DNA of 64,000 nt. It comes from Orlajensenia leifsoniae. Its GTDB lineage: Bacteria; Actinomycetota; Actinomycetes; Actinomycetales; Microbacteriaceae. The stretch spans positions 1 through 64,000 of the forward strand of contig NZ_SPQZ01000005.1 of assembly GCF_004570845.1 (NCBI RefSeq), read 5' to 3'. The notes below the pieces were generated by a model. The model ran no database searches. It worked only from the letters and a program-made list of their open reading frames with translations, and had not been told where the DNA came from. Each line of letters opens with the position of its first letter. Within the stretch, counting starts at the first letter, position 1. Position numbers and translations under genes: made by a program. This document shows positions 1-7,114 of this stretch, one piece after another.

Positions 1-1
1 C

Positions 2-415
2 CTGCCCGTACTGTTCTCCTCGACCGGGCAACCGTTGAACCTCGGACGCGACGAACGCCTCTTCACCCGGGCACAACGCCTCGCGATCAGCATCCGCGAC
101 GGCGGCTGCATGGAACCCGGCTGCGACCGACCACCCTCCTGGACCGAGATCCACCACATCAGGCACTGGAAACGCGACCACGGGAACACGAACGTCGCCG
201 ACGGAATCCTGCTATGCCGCAGAGGTCACCTCCGCGTGCACAACGAGGGCTGGGAGATCACCCGCGACCAGCACGACCAGTACTGGCTCATCCCACCACC
301 CCAGATCGACCCCACCCAGACTCCGCGCCTGATGAAGCCGAACACCCGGACGCAGATCACCCACCCCGTCACCCTCCCCGACGAGCTCGAACCCGCTGCC
401 ACCGCCACGGGGTAG
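2..415 (+). CDS. HNH endonuclease (DUF222/HNH type), 5' end outside window
   Basis: C-terminal 137 residues of an HNH nuclease-like protein of the DUF222/HNH type that is multicopy in Actinobacteria. The frame is open from base 2, so the N-terminal part lies upstream of the window. The visible core has CMEPGC (C-x4-C), then WTEIHHIRHW, then ADGILLC and GHLRVH, as expected for a metal-binding HNH fold acting on DNA. The last motif usually reads C-x-x-H-H but is C-R-R-G-H here, so one metal ligand may be lost. The in vivo role of this family is unsettled. It converges on the nucleobase permease gene across a 480-base repeat-rich gap. Confidence 0.85.
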   Translation: MPVLFSSTGQPLNLGRDERLFTRAQRLAISIRDGGCMEPGCDRPPSWTEIHHIRHWKRDHGNTNVADGILLCRRGHLRVHNEGWEITRDQHDQYWLIPPPQIDPTQTPRLMKPNTRTQITHPVTLPDELEPAATATG

Positions 416-416
416 A

Positions 417-480
417 ACTCCGCCCGCGCTCCGACCGCGCTCCGCCTGCGCTCCGTCTGCGCTTCGACCGAGCTGCGTCT
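417..480. repeat. Degenerate short tandem repeat (CGCGCTCCG-like)
   Basis: Just after the HNH stop codon, units close to CGCGCTCCG, TGCGCTCCG and TGCGCTTCG recur about every 10-16 bases and lead into palindromic element copy A. This looks like local duplication of the element's own arm (GCGCTTCG). No coding role is evident. Confidence 0.5.
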
Positions 481-590
481 GCGCTTCGACCGCGGACTCC
501 GTCCGGGCCTCAGCGACCGGAACCTCCGCACCACTCAACGTCTACCCGCTCGCTGAGAGCCGAGCGAAGCGACCGCCCGAAGCGCGCGCC
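481..590. repeat. Dispersed palindromic element, copy A
   Basis: Two arms are seen. The right arm at 481-520 runs from GCGCTTCGACCGCGGACTCC to CCTCAGCGACCGG. The left arm at about 550-585 runs from GCTGAGAGCCGAGCGAAGCG to CCCGAAGCGC. They are partly complementary (GCTGAG with CTCAGC, CGAAGCGC with GCGCTTCG). Related arms recur near 18470, 26590 and 58055. The element sits between two convergent genes, which suits a bidirectional terminator or a REP-like sequence. Confidence 0.7.
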
Positions 591-806
591 ACGGCCACCA
601 CATCCGAGCCCGCACAGCCCATCTGGGGTCCCTCCCGACGTTCCCTGCCCCCGGAACCTGAAGTCTCGATTCAGTCCCCAGCACTCTGGACCCACGCAGC
701 AACCAACGCAGGCCGCACGGTCCAACGTGACCCACATGTCAACAAGCGTCGGAACCCTCCACACCTCGGCGAACGTGCGCCCCTGCGAACGGGCGCCTGA
801 GACGCA
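591..806. other. Gene-free stretch, nothing recognised
   Basis: Short open frames exist on both strands, but none has a ribosome-binding site, a recognisable motif or a length that would set it apart from chance in high-GC DNA. No RNA gene was recognised. It separates palindromic element A from the terminator hairpin of the permease gene. Confidence 0.5.
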
Positions 807-839
807 AGAAACCCCACTCCCGAAGGAGCAGGGGCTTCT
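807..839 (-). terminator. Terminator hairpin after the AzgA-like permease gene
   Basis: The inverted repeat AGAA-CCCC-CTCC / GGAG-GGGG-TTCT closes on a CGAA tetraloop (TTCG in the minus-strand RNA). It has one bulge and lies about 60 bases after the stop codon of the minus-strand permease gene. This is a typical actinobacterial hairpin without a strong U tract. Confidence 0.7.
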
Positions 840-864
840 CGACACCAACGCCGCACCCAGCGGC

Positions 865-890
865 CCAGCGACCAGCGACCAGCGACCAGC
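865..890. repeat. Tandem 7-bp repeat CCAGCGA
   Basis: Three perfect CCAGCGA units (865-885) are followed by a partial CCAGC, directly after the minus-strand permease stop codon. It is a simple microsatellite-like repeat with no visible functional context. Confidence 0.7.
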
Positions 891-897
891 TGACCGT

Positions 898-2352
898 CTA
901 CGCGAAGAGCGCCTCGATCGGCCCGCGCGCGAAGTAGATCAGGAAGCCGATGGCCACCACCCACAGCAGCGGACTGACCTGCTTCGCCTTGCCCGACAAG
1001 GAGCGCACGACGACCCAGGCGAGGAAGCCGGCACCGATTCCATTGGCGATCGAGTAGGTCAAGGGCATGATCACGACGGTGAGGAACACCGGCAGCAGCA
1101 CCGAGAACTCGCTGAGGTCGATGCCCCTGATCTGGCTCATCATGAGCGCACCCACGATGACGAGAGCGGCTGCGGCGACCTCCTGCGGAACGATCGCGGC
1201 GATCGGGGTGAAGAACATCGCAGCGATGAAGAGCAGACCCGTCACGATGTTGGCGAAGCCGGTACGCGCTCCCTCACTGATGCCCGAACCCGACTCGATG
1301 AACACGGTGTTCGACGAGCTCGAGGTGAAGCCACCGGCGACAGCGCCGACACCCTCGACGATGAGCGCGGAACGAAGCCGCGGGAAGTTTCCCTTGTCGT
1401 CGGCGAGTCCGGCCTCCTTCGAGAGACCCGTCATCGTGCCCATGGCGTCGAAGAAGTTGGTGAAGACGAGAGTGAAGACGAGCATCAGCACGGTGAGGAA
1501 TCCGACCTTGCCGAAGTCGAAGCTCACAGCACCGACGAGGCTGAGGTCGGGAAGGGCGAACCAGTTGCCCGGGATGACCGGAACCGACAGACCCCACCCG
1601 ATCCCCGGGTTGGTGACGGCGCTGCCGAGGTGCCCGATGGCCTCCACGATGACGGCCAGCACGGTTCCGCTCACGAGACCGATGAGGATGGCGCCCTTGA
1701 CCTTGCGAGCCATGAGAACACCCGTGAGAAGCAGAGTCACGACGAAGACGATCGCGGGCCACGTGGCGATGGAACCGCCGATGCCGAGGCCGACGGGCGG
1801 TGATGCGTTTCCGGTCGAGGTGACGATGCCGGCGTCGACCAGACCGATGAAGGCGATGAACAGACCGATACCGACCGTGATGGCGATCTTCAGCTCGTAG
1901 GGCACCGCGTTGAAGATGAGACGGCGCAGACCCGTGGCAGCGAGCAGGACGATGACGAGTCCGTTGATGACCACGAGGCCCATCGCCTCGGGCCAGGTGA
2001 CCACTCCGACCACGCTGAAGGCGAGGAAGGAGTTGATACCGAGCCCGGCAGCGAACGCGAACGGCAGACGAGCGATGAGACCGAACAGGATCGTCATCAC
2101 ACCGGCGGTGAGCGCCGTGACGGCACCGACCTGACCGAAGTCGAGGGTGTTGCCGAGCACGTCGGGCTTGCCCGACAGGATGATCGGGTTGAGGATCACG
2201 ATGTAGGCCATCGTGACGAAGGTCACGACCCCGCCGCGCACCTCGCCGCCGAAGCTGGAGCCACGGGCCGAGATCTGGAAGTAGGAGTCGAGACGGCCCT
2301 TGAGGCCGCCCTTGTCAGTCTGCGGCTCAGCCGTCTGGGTGCTCGAATTCAC
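898..2352 (-). CDS. NCS2 purine permease, AzgA-like (adenine/guanine/hypoxanthine)
   Basis: 484-residue polytopic membrane protein of the NCS2/AzgA branch, predicted to import purine bases by proton symport. The N terminus resembles AzgA proteins: a cytoplasmic start, then an amphipathic stretch (LDSYFQISARGSSFGGEVRG) and the first helix around TFVTMAYIVILNP. About a dozen hydrophobic segments follow, and the conserved segment with FFDAMGTMTGLSKEAGL is present. The start is GTG at 2352. It has no SD, but TAGGAT lies 6 bases upstream, so it is probably leaderless. It is divergent from a uracil-type NCS2 permease. Substrate choice within purines is inferred from the family only. Confidence 0.9.
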   Translation of the reverse strand: MNSSTQTAEPQTDKGGLKGRLDSYFQISARGSSFGGEVRGGVVTFVTMAYIVILNPIILSGKPDVLGNTLDFGQVGAVTALTAGVMTILFGLIARLPFAFAAGLGINSFLAFSVVGVVTWPEAMGLVVINGLVIVLLAATGLRRLIFNAVPYELKIAITVGIGLFIAFIGLVDAGIVTSTGNASPPVGLGIGGSIATWPAIVFVVTLLLTGVLMARKVKGAILIGLVSGTVLAVIVEAIGHLGSAVTNPGIGWGLSVPVIPGNWFALPDLSLVGAVSFDFGKVGFLTVLMLVFTLVFTNFFDAMGTMTGLSKEAGLADDKGNFPRLRSALIVEGVGAVAGGFTSSSSNTVFIESGSGISEGARTGFANIVTGLLFIAAMFFTPIAAIVPQEVAAAALVIVGALMMSQIRGIDLSEFSVLLPVFLTVVIMPLTYSIANGIGAGFLAWVVVRSLSGKAKQVSPLLWVVAIGFLIYFARGPIEALFA

Positions 2353-2364
2353 AGACCGATCCTA
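2353..2364 (-). promoter_or_regulatory. Leaderless promoter of the AzgA-like permease
   Basis: Minus-strand -10 box TAGGAT (2364-2359), then six bases, then the GTG start. No SD and no clear -35 are visible. Confidence 0.6.
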
Positions 2365-2485
2365 GAGGCAATCCAGACTGCTGGTGTACGTGGTCGCCGC
2401 AGCGGCTGCGGCATCCGTCCCCTCGATCTTCAGTAGCATCACAGCAGGCCTCTCGGGGCCCTCGGAAAGACGAAGAAGGAGCGAG

Positions 2486-3766
2486 ATGGCCCTCCCCTGG
2501 ACCCTGCACGGCGACGGCACGACGATGGGACCGACGGATGTCGTCCTCCCGGGTGAACGCCTGAGCTGGCCCCGCACAATCGGCCTCGGCATGCAGCACG
2601 TCGTGGCGATGTTCGGCGCCACCTTCCTGGTTCCGATCCTCACAGACTTCCCGCCATCGACGACGCTGTTCTTCTCGGGCATCGGCACGATCCTCTTCCT
2701 GCTGATCACGCAGAACCGACTGCCGAGCTACCTCGGGTCCTCGTTCGCGTTCATCGCCCCCATCGTCGCGGCCACGGCGACGGCCGGCACCGGCAGCGCC
2801 CTGTTCGGCATCGTGGTGGTCGGCGCCCTTCTGGCGATCATCGGCGGCATCGTGATCGTCACGGGCTCAGGCTGGATCGACGCCCTGATGCCTCCCGTCG
2901 TGTCGGGTGCGATCGTCGCGCTCATCGGGTTCAACCTGGCCCCCGCCGCCAAGGCGAACTTCACCGAGGCTCCCGTGACGGCACTCATCACGCTGGCGGC
3001 AGTCGTGCTCTGCACGGTGCTCTTCCGCGGACTGCTCGGCCGCCTGTCCATCTTCATCGGCGTGGTGATCGGCTACATCGCGGCCGTCGCCTTCGGCCAG
3101 GTCGACTTCTCAGCACTCGAGAAGGCGGCCTGGATCGGCCTGCCCGACTTCCGTTGGGCCGCGAATCCCTTCACCGATGCCGCCGCGACCTTCGGGGTGC
3201 TTCCGGCGTTCCTTCCTGTGGTGCTCGTGCTCATCGCCGAGAACGTCGGCCACATCCGCGGAGTCGCCCAGATGACCGGCGACCCGAAGGTCAACGCCCT
3301 CACCGGACGCGCACTGCTCGCCGACGGACTGTCGACGATGCTGGCCGGCTTCGGCGGCGGCTCGGGCACGACGACCTACGGCGAGAACATCGGCGTGATG
3401 GCGGCGACCCGTGTCTACTCCACCGCCGCCTACTGGGTGGCCGGCACCTTCGCCGTCCTGCTCGGACTCTCCCCCAAGATGGGCGCCCTCATCAACACCA
3501 TCCCGGCGGGAGTGCTCGGCGGCGTCACGACGGCTCTCTACGGCCTGATCGGCATCATCGGCGTGAAGATCTGGGTCGACAACAAGGTCGACTTCTCCCG
3601 CCCGATCAACCAGATGACGGCCGGTGTGGCGCTCATCATCGGCATCGCCGACTTCACGCTGCACGCCGGCGCATTCACCTTCAACGGAATCGCACTCGGA
3701 ACGATCGCCGCCATCGTGATCTACCACGTGATGAAGGCCATCTCGCGGGTGCGCGGAACAGGCTGA
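2486..3766 (+). CDS. NCS2 uracil/xanthine permease, UraA/PyrP-like
   Basis: 426-residue membrane protein of the uracil-xanthine branch of NCS2, expected to import uracil by proton symport. Visible features include the early GLGMQHVVAMFGATFLVPIL helix and the half-helix region QMTGDPKVNALTGRALLADG. In the family, the Glu in the VLIAENVGHI stretch helps bind substrate. The ATG at 2486 is chosen because AAGGAGCG lies 6-10 bases upstream; a longer frame to 2384 runs through the divergent promoter region. It is paired divergently with the purine permease, suggesting coordinated salvage. It converges with a 7-base gap on the small membrane gene of the phosphate locus. Confidence 0.92.
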   Translation: MALPWTLHGDGTTMGPTDVVLPGERLSWPRTIGLGMQHVVAMFGATFLVPILTDFPPSTTLFFSGIGTILFLLITQNRLPSYLGSSFAFIAPIVAATATAGTGSALFGIVVVGALLAIIGGIVIVTGSGWIDALMPPVVSGAIVALIGFNLAPAAKANFTEAPVTALITLAAVVLCTVLFRGLLGRLSIFIGVVIGYIAAVAFGQVDFSALEKAAWIGLPDFRWAANPFTDAAATFGVLPAFLPVVLVLIAENVGHIRGVAQMTGDPKVNALTGRALLADGLSTMLAGFGGGSGTTTYGENIGVMAATRVYSTAAYWVAGTFAVLLGLSPKMGALINTIPAGVLGGVTTALYGLIGIIGVKIWVDNKVDFSRPINQMTAGVALIIGIADFTLHAGAFTFNGIALGTIAAIVIYHVMKAISRVRGTG

Positions 3767-3773
3767 TCGGCGC

Positions 3774-4106
3774 CTAGTGGTGGAAGTACGGGATGATCAG
3801 GTAGATGCCGTACAACACAGCGGCACCGGCGACGGCGAAGCACGCGTATGCAGCCCACAGGGCGAGGCGCTTCTGGCCGTCGGTCAACGGGTTCTTCTTC
3901 GCTGCCTTCTTCTGGCGCTTGGCCGCGGCCTTCGACTCCTCCGGCGTGATGACGGTGATGGCATCGGTGAAGGAAGCCGGCTCCACGAGCGGCGCGCGCC
4001 CTGAGGCGGCGAGCAGACGAAGGCCGAAGGAGTACGCGCTCACGACGATGGACGTCACGAGCAGCGAAGCCACGGCGACGAGGAGGAATGCCGACCAGTC
4101 GATCAC
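3774..4106 (-). CDS. Small membrane protein linked to Pit transporter
   Basis: 110-residue protein with two predicted membrane helices (about residues 4-26 and 84-106). A soluble linker contains a Lys/Ala-rich basic stretch (SKAAAKRQKKAAKK, residues 59-72). Its ATG overlaps the stop of the upstream Pit gene by four bases (ATGA), so it is translationally coupled to it. Similar small proteins sit beside pit in other Actinobacteria, suggesting an accessory or regulatory role in phosphate uptake. No biochemical function is established and none is claimed here. Confidence 0.85.
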   Translation of the reverse strand: MIDWSAFLLVAVASLLVTSIVVSAYSFGLRLLAASGRAPLVEPASFTDAITVITPEESKAAAKRQKKAAKKNPLTDGQKRLALWAAYACFAVAGAAVLYGIYLIIPYFHH

Positions 4107-5287
4107 AGGGACACCTTCTTGATCGGCTTCGGGTTGCGTTTGATCTTGACGGCCTCACCGGATGCCGCGACCTCGCTGGTGACGTTGTTCGCCGTGACGG
4201 CACCGTTCCGACGCGACTGCCAGAAGATCCCGAGGATGACGATGACGCCGACGACGGTGTCGATCACGATGCCGACGGTGCCGAGCTTGGTGATGGCTGC
4301 GGCGATCCCGCCGACGATAGCCGCGGACGGGAGCGTCAGCACCCAGCCGATGCCGATGCGTCCGGCTGTCGCCCAGCGCACGGTCGAGCCACGGCGACCG
4401 AGTCCGGATCCGATGACGGATCCTGAAGCCACCTGCGTCGTCGACAGCGCGAAGCCGAGGTTGGTGGAGGCGAGGATCGTCGTCGCCGTGCTGGTCTCGG
4501 CTGCGAATCCCTGGGCCGGCTTCACGTCGGTCAGGCCGGTGCCGAGGGTCTTGATGATGCGCCAGCCGCCCATGTAGGTTCCGAGAGCGATCGCCAGACC
4601 GCAGGTGATGATGACCCACGGCTCGATCACGCCGGTGTCGGTCTGGATCCCGGCGGCGATGAGGGTGAGAGTGATGATGCCCATGGTCTTCTGGGCGTCG
4701 TTCGTCCCGTGGGCGAGGGCGACCAGGGAGCTGGAGAAGATCTGGCCATACCTGAAGCCGTCTCGCCCGTCTGGCCGGGAGTCGTAACGACGGGTGATGG
4801 CGTAGGCGAGCTTCGTGGCCGTGTAGGCGACCAGTCCGGCGATGACCGGGGCCAGCAGCGCGGGGATGATCACCTTGTCGAGCAGCACGATCCAGTCCAC
4901 GGGCTCGAGGCTCCACGCACCGACGATGGCAGCTCCGATGAGACCACCGAAGAGCGCGTGGCTCGAACTCGACGGCAGCCCGAACAGCCAGGTCGCCATG
5001 TTCCAGACGATGGCGCCGATGAGGCCGGCGAAGATGAGTTCCGGCGTGATGAGCACGCCCTCGGAACCCTCCTTGATGATGCCGCCCGAGATCGTGAGGG
5101 CGACAGCGGTCGAGAGGAACGCACCGACCAGATTGAGGATCGCCGCGAGACCGACGGCGACCTTCGGCTTCATGGCACCCGTGGCGATCGGCGTCGCCAT
5201 CGCATTCGCGGTGTCGTGGAATCCGTTGGTGAAATCGAAGAACAGAGCCAGCACGATGACCAGCACGACGATCAGGGTGAGATCCAC
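4103..5287 (-). CDS. pitA: Inorganic phosphate transporter, Pit family
   Basis: 394-residue Pit-family membrane transporter, expected to import metal-phosphate complexes with protons. The two family signature repeats are visible: an N-terminal one around DFTNGFHDTANAMATPIATG and a second around ALAHGTNDAQKTMGIITL (the GANDxxxx-type motif). The gene starts with GTG at 5287 after AAGAAAG. It is followed by a coupled small membrane gene. Upstream lies an 11-bp direct repeat resembling an actinobacterial PHO box, which would place it under PhoP control. The GTG start is less certain than the gene call. Confidence 0.95.
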   Translation of the reverse strand: MDLTLIVVLVIVLALFFDFTNGFHDTANAMATPIATGAMKPKVAVGLAAILNLVGAFLSTAVALTISGGIIKEGSEGVLITPELIFAGLIGAIVWNMATWLFGLPSSSSHALFGGLIGAAIVGAWSLEPVDWIVLLDKVIIPALLAPVIAGLVAYTATKLAYAITRRYDSRPDGRDGFRYGQIFSSSLVALAHGTNDAQKTMGIITLTLIAAGIQTDTGVIEPWVIITCGLAIALGTYMGGWRIIKTLGTGLTDVKPAQGFAAETSTATTILASTNLGFALSTTQVASGSVIGSGLGRRGSTVRWATAGRIGIGWVLTLPSAAIVGGIAAAITKLGTVGIVIDTVVGVIVILGIFWQSRRNGAVTANNVTSEVAASGEAVKIKRNPKPIKKVSL

Positions 5288-5322
5288 CGGCGTCTTTCTT
5301 TCAGGAGGAGACCCGATGAAGA

Positions 5323-5344
5323 TTTCACCGGACGTTCACCGCTT
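5323..5344. promoter_or_regulatory. Candidate PHO box upstream of pitA
   Basis: Two consecutive 11-base units, TTTCACCGGAC and GTTCACCGCTT, share TTCACCG at the same phase. The Streptomyces PHO box is built from 11-base direct repeats containing TTCACC. The repeat reads on the plus strand and lies 36 bases upstream of pitA, which is on the minus strand. Regulation is inferred. Confidence 0.5.
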
Positions 5345-5423
5345 CGCGGTTGTTGTCGATCATGAGCGCGATACCCACGACGATGCTCGCACCCTCGCGC
5401 GCCGAGGTCAACCTGAGCGACTG

Positions 5424-5894
5424 TCAGCTCTCCCCGACCACGGAAGACAGATCGGAACCGAAGGTGAAACTGCGTCGCACCGTGCCGCCCGCGAGCACGC
5501 CGGGCAGCCAGAATCGTGCGTCATCCCACATCAGATCGAGAGGAACGGCGTCCAGATCGAACCATTCCGGATCGAGCTCGTCGGATGCCGCCGGCTCACC
5601 CGACCACGATCGGCAGACGAAGACGGTCGACTCCTGGCTCCAGGCCTCGCGGTGCGGGAAGGAATAGCTGAGCAGGCCCCGCTCCTCGAGGGAGGCCGGA
5701 TCGACGACCAGTCCGACCTCCTCGAGCACCTCGCGGACGATGGCTTCGGCGGCTGTCTCCCCCGGCTCGAGCTTGCCGCCGGGGCCGACGTACTTACCCT
5801 GACCGAGGCCGATCTTCTTGCGCCCGAGAAGCACGCGCGTGACGCCGTCGGCATCGGTGCGCAGGAGATAGCAGACGCAGACCTGGGGCAGCAC
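5424..5894 (-). CDS. NUDIX hydrolase, MTH1-like (8-oxo-dGTP or related)
   Basis: 156-residue NUDIX phosphohydrolase. The NUDIX box matches G-x5-E-x7-REUxEExGU exactly at residues 40-62, from G40 through E46 and R54-E55 to E58-E59-x-G61. The surrounding pattern (LLGRKKIGLGQGKYVGPGGKL near the start, then SYSFPHREAW and a DPEWFDLDAVPLDLMW segment) resembles MTH1-type enzymes that cleave oxidised purine nucleotides. That activity is inferred. The only start that fits is GTG at 5894, with no convincing SD, 37 bases after the phosphofructokinase stop. It is probably co-transcribed with pfkA. Confidence 0.88.
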   Translation of the reverse strand: MLPQVCVCYLLRTDADGVTRVLLGRKKIGLGQGKYVGPGGKLEPGETAAEAIVREVLEEVGLVVDPASLEERGLLSYSFPHREAWSQESTVFVCRSWSGEPAASDELDPEWFDLDAVPLDLMWDDARFWLPGVLAGGTVRRSFTFGSDLSSVVGES

Positions 5895-5931
5895 GCTCAG
5901 TCGAATCAGGGAGTCGGACGGGTCGGCTGGC

Positions 5932-6963
5932 TCAACCGAAGAGGACGGCGGCCTCGTCGTACCGCGACGGCGGGACGACGTTGAGGGCGCCCGTGGCCTC
6001 GCGGATCGAGACGCGAGCGATGTCGGTGCCGCGCAGGGTCACCATCTCGCCCCAGGCCTCGTCGTGGACGGCATCCACGGCGGCCATGCCGAGGCGGGTG
6101 GCGAGAACGCGGTCGTAGGCCGACGGAGCACCGCCGCGCTGGATGTGGCCGAGCACCGTGGCGCGCGACTCGATGCCCGTGCGCTCCTCGATCATGGGCG
6201 CGAGGATCTCGGCGATGCCGCCGAGACGCGGACGGTTGAAGGCGTCGAGGCCCTTGTGCGAGTGCTCCGACTCCATGTCGCTGAGACGGAAGCCCTCGGC
6301 GACGACGATGACGGGTGCACGTCCGCGGTCGCGCACGCTTTCGACCCATTCGCAGATCTGCTCGATGGACTGCGGCTGCTCCGGTACGAGGATGGCGTGG
6401 GCGCCACCCGCCATGCCGGAGTGCAGGGCGATCCAGCCGACGTGGCGTCCCATGACCTCGACGATCATGCAGCGACCGTGCGAGTCGGCCGTGGTGCGGA
6501 GGCGGTCGATGGCCTCGGTCGCGATCTCGACGGCCGTGTCGAAGCCGAAGGAGTAGTCGGTGGAGGCGAGGTCGTTGTCGATGGTCTTGGGAACGCCGAC
6601 CACCTTGATGCCACCCTCGTCGACGAGGCGCCGGGCCGCCGTGAGAGTGCCCTCGCCGCCGATCGCGATGATGGCGTCGATGCCGTTGGCGTCGAGCATC
6701 CGCTGGATGTTCTCGGGGCCGCCGCCGTCACCCTCGAAGGGGTTCGTGCGCGAGGAGTGCAGGATGGTTCCGCCCTGACGGGAGAGACCGCGCACCTCCT
6801 GGCGGGGAAGGGGGACGATGTCGCCCTCGACGACTCCGCGCCAGCCCCAGCGGAACCCGACGAACTCGGCTTCATGCGAGATGACTCCCCGCAGGACGGC
6901 GCCGCGGATGACGGCGTTCAAGCCGGGGCAGTCGCCCCCGCTCGTCAGAATCCCGATCTTCAT
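5932..6963 (-). CDS. pfkA: 6-phosphofructokinase, probably ATP-dependent
   Basis: 343-residue phosphofructokinase, the committed step of glycolysis (fructose-6-phosphate to fructose-1,6-bisphosphate). Seen directly: TSGGDCPGLNAVIRG at the N terminus, GGEGT at residues 102-106, and the catalytic segment PKTIDNDL with K126 and D129. In this family Gly at the position after the acidic residue of GGxG marks ATP use, whereas Asp marks pyrophosphate use. Here it is Gly, together with Lys in PKTIDND, matching the actinobacterial ATP-dependent type. The ATG at 6963 is preceded by AAGGAGCC. A TAGACT box at 7038-7033 may be the -10. Confidence 0.95.
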   Translation of the reverse strand: MKIGILTSGGDCPGLNAVIRGAVLRGVISHEAEFVGFRWGWRGVVEGDIVPLPRQEVRGLSRQGGTILHSSRTNPFEGDGGGPENIQRMLDANGIDAIIAIGGEGTLTAARRLVDEGGIKVVGVPKTIDNDLASTDYSFGFDTAVEIATEAIDRLRTTADSHGRCMIVEVMGRHVGWIALHSGMAGGAHAILVPEQPQSIEQICEWVESVRDRGRAPVIVVAEGFRLSDMESEHSHKGLDAFNRPRLGGIAEILAPMIEERTGIESRATVLGHIQRGGAPSAYDRVLATRLGMAAVDAVHDEAWGEMVTLRGTDIARVSIREATGALNVVPPSRYDEAAVLFG

Positions 6964-7114
6964 AGCTCTCTGAGGCTCCTTGAATCAAACGTGTGCAGAC
7001 GCCGCTTCATCGGGGCGAGGATGTCGCTCCGGAGTCTATCTGTGACCTCGCACCCGGCGCGAAATCAGCCGGGGGCGAGGCCGCAGACGTGTCTGAACCG
7101 TGATCGTGGGTCGG

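Noticed and set aside
214-1803. 529-codon plus-strand frame over the first intergenic region and the AzgA-like permease
   Set aside because: It is antisense to the permease; its part in the intergenic region is built from repeat arms rather than a protein-like sequence.
5316-5984. Plus-strand open frame with a perfect SD (AGGAGGAG) five bases before ATG
   Set aside because: It runs antisense through the whole NUDIX gene and its product is Arg/His/Asp/Glu-rich, as expected for an antisense shadow in high-GC DNA. The SD is probably chance.
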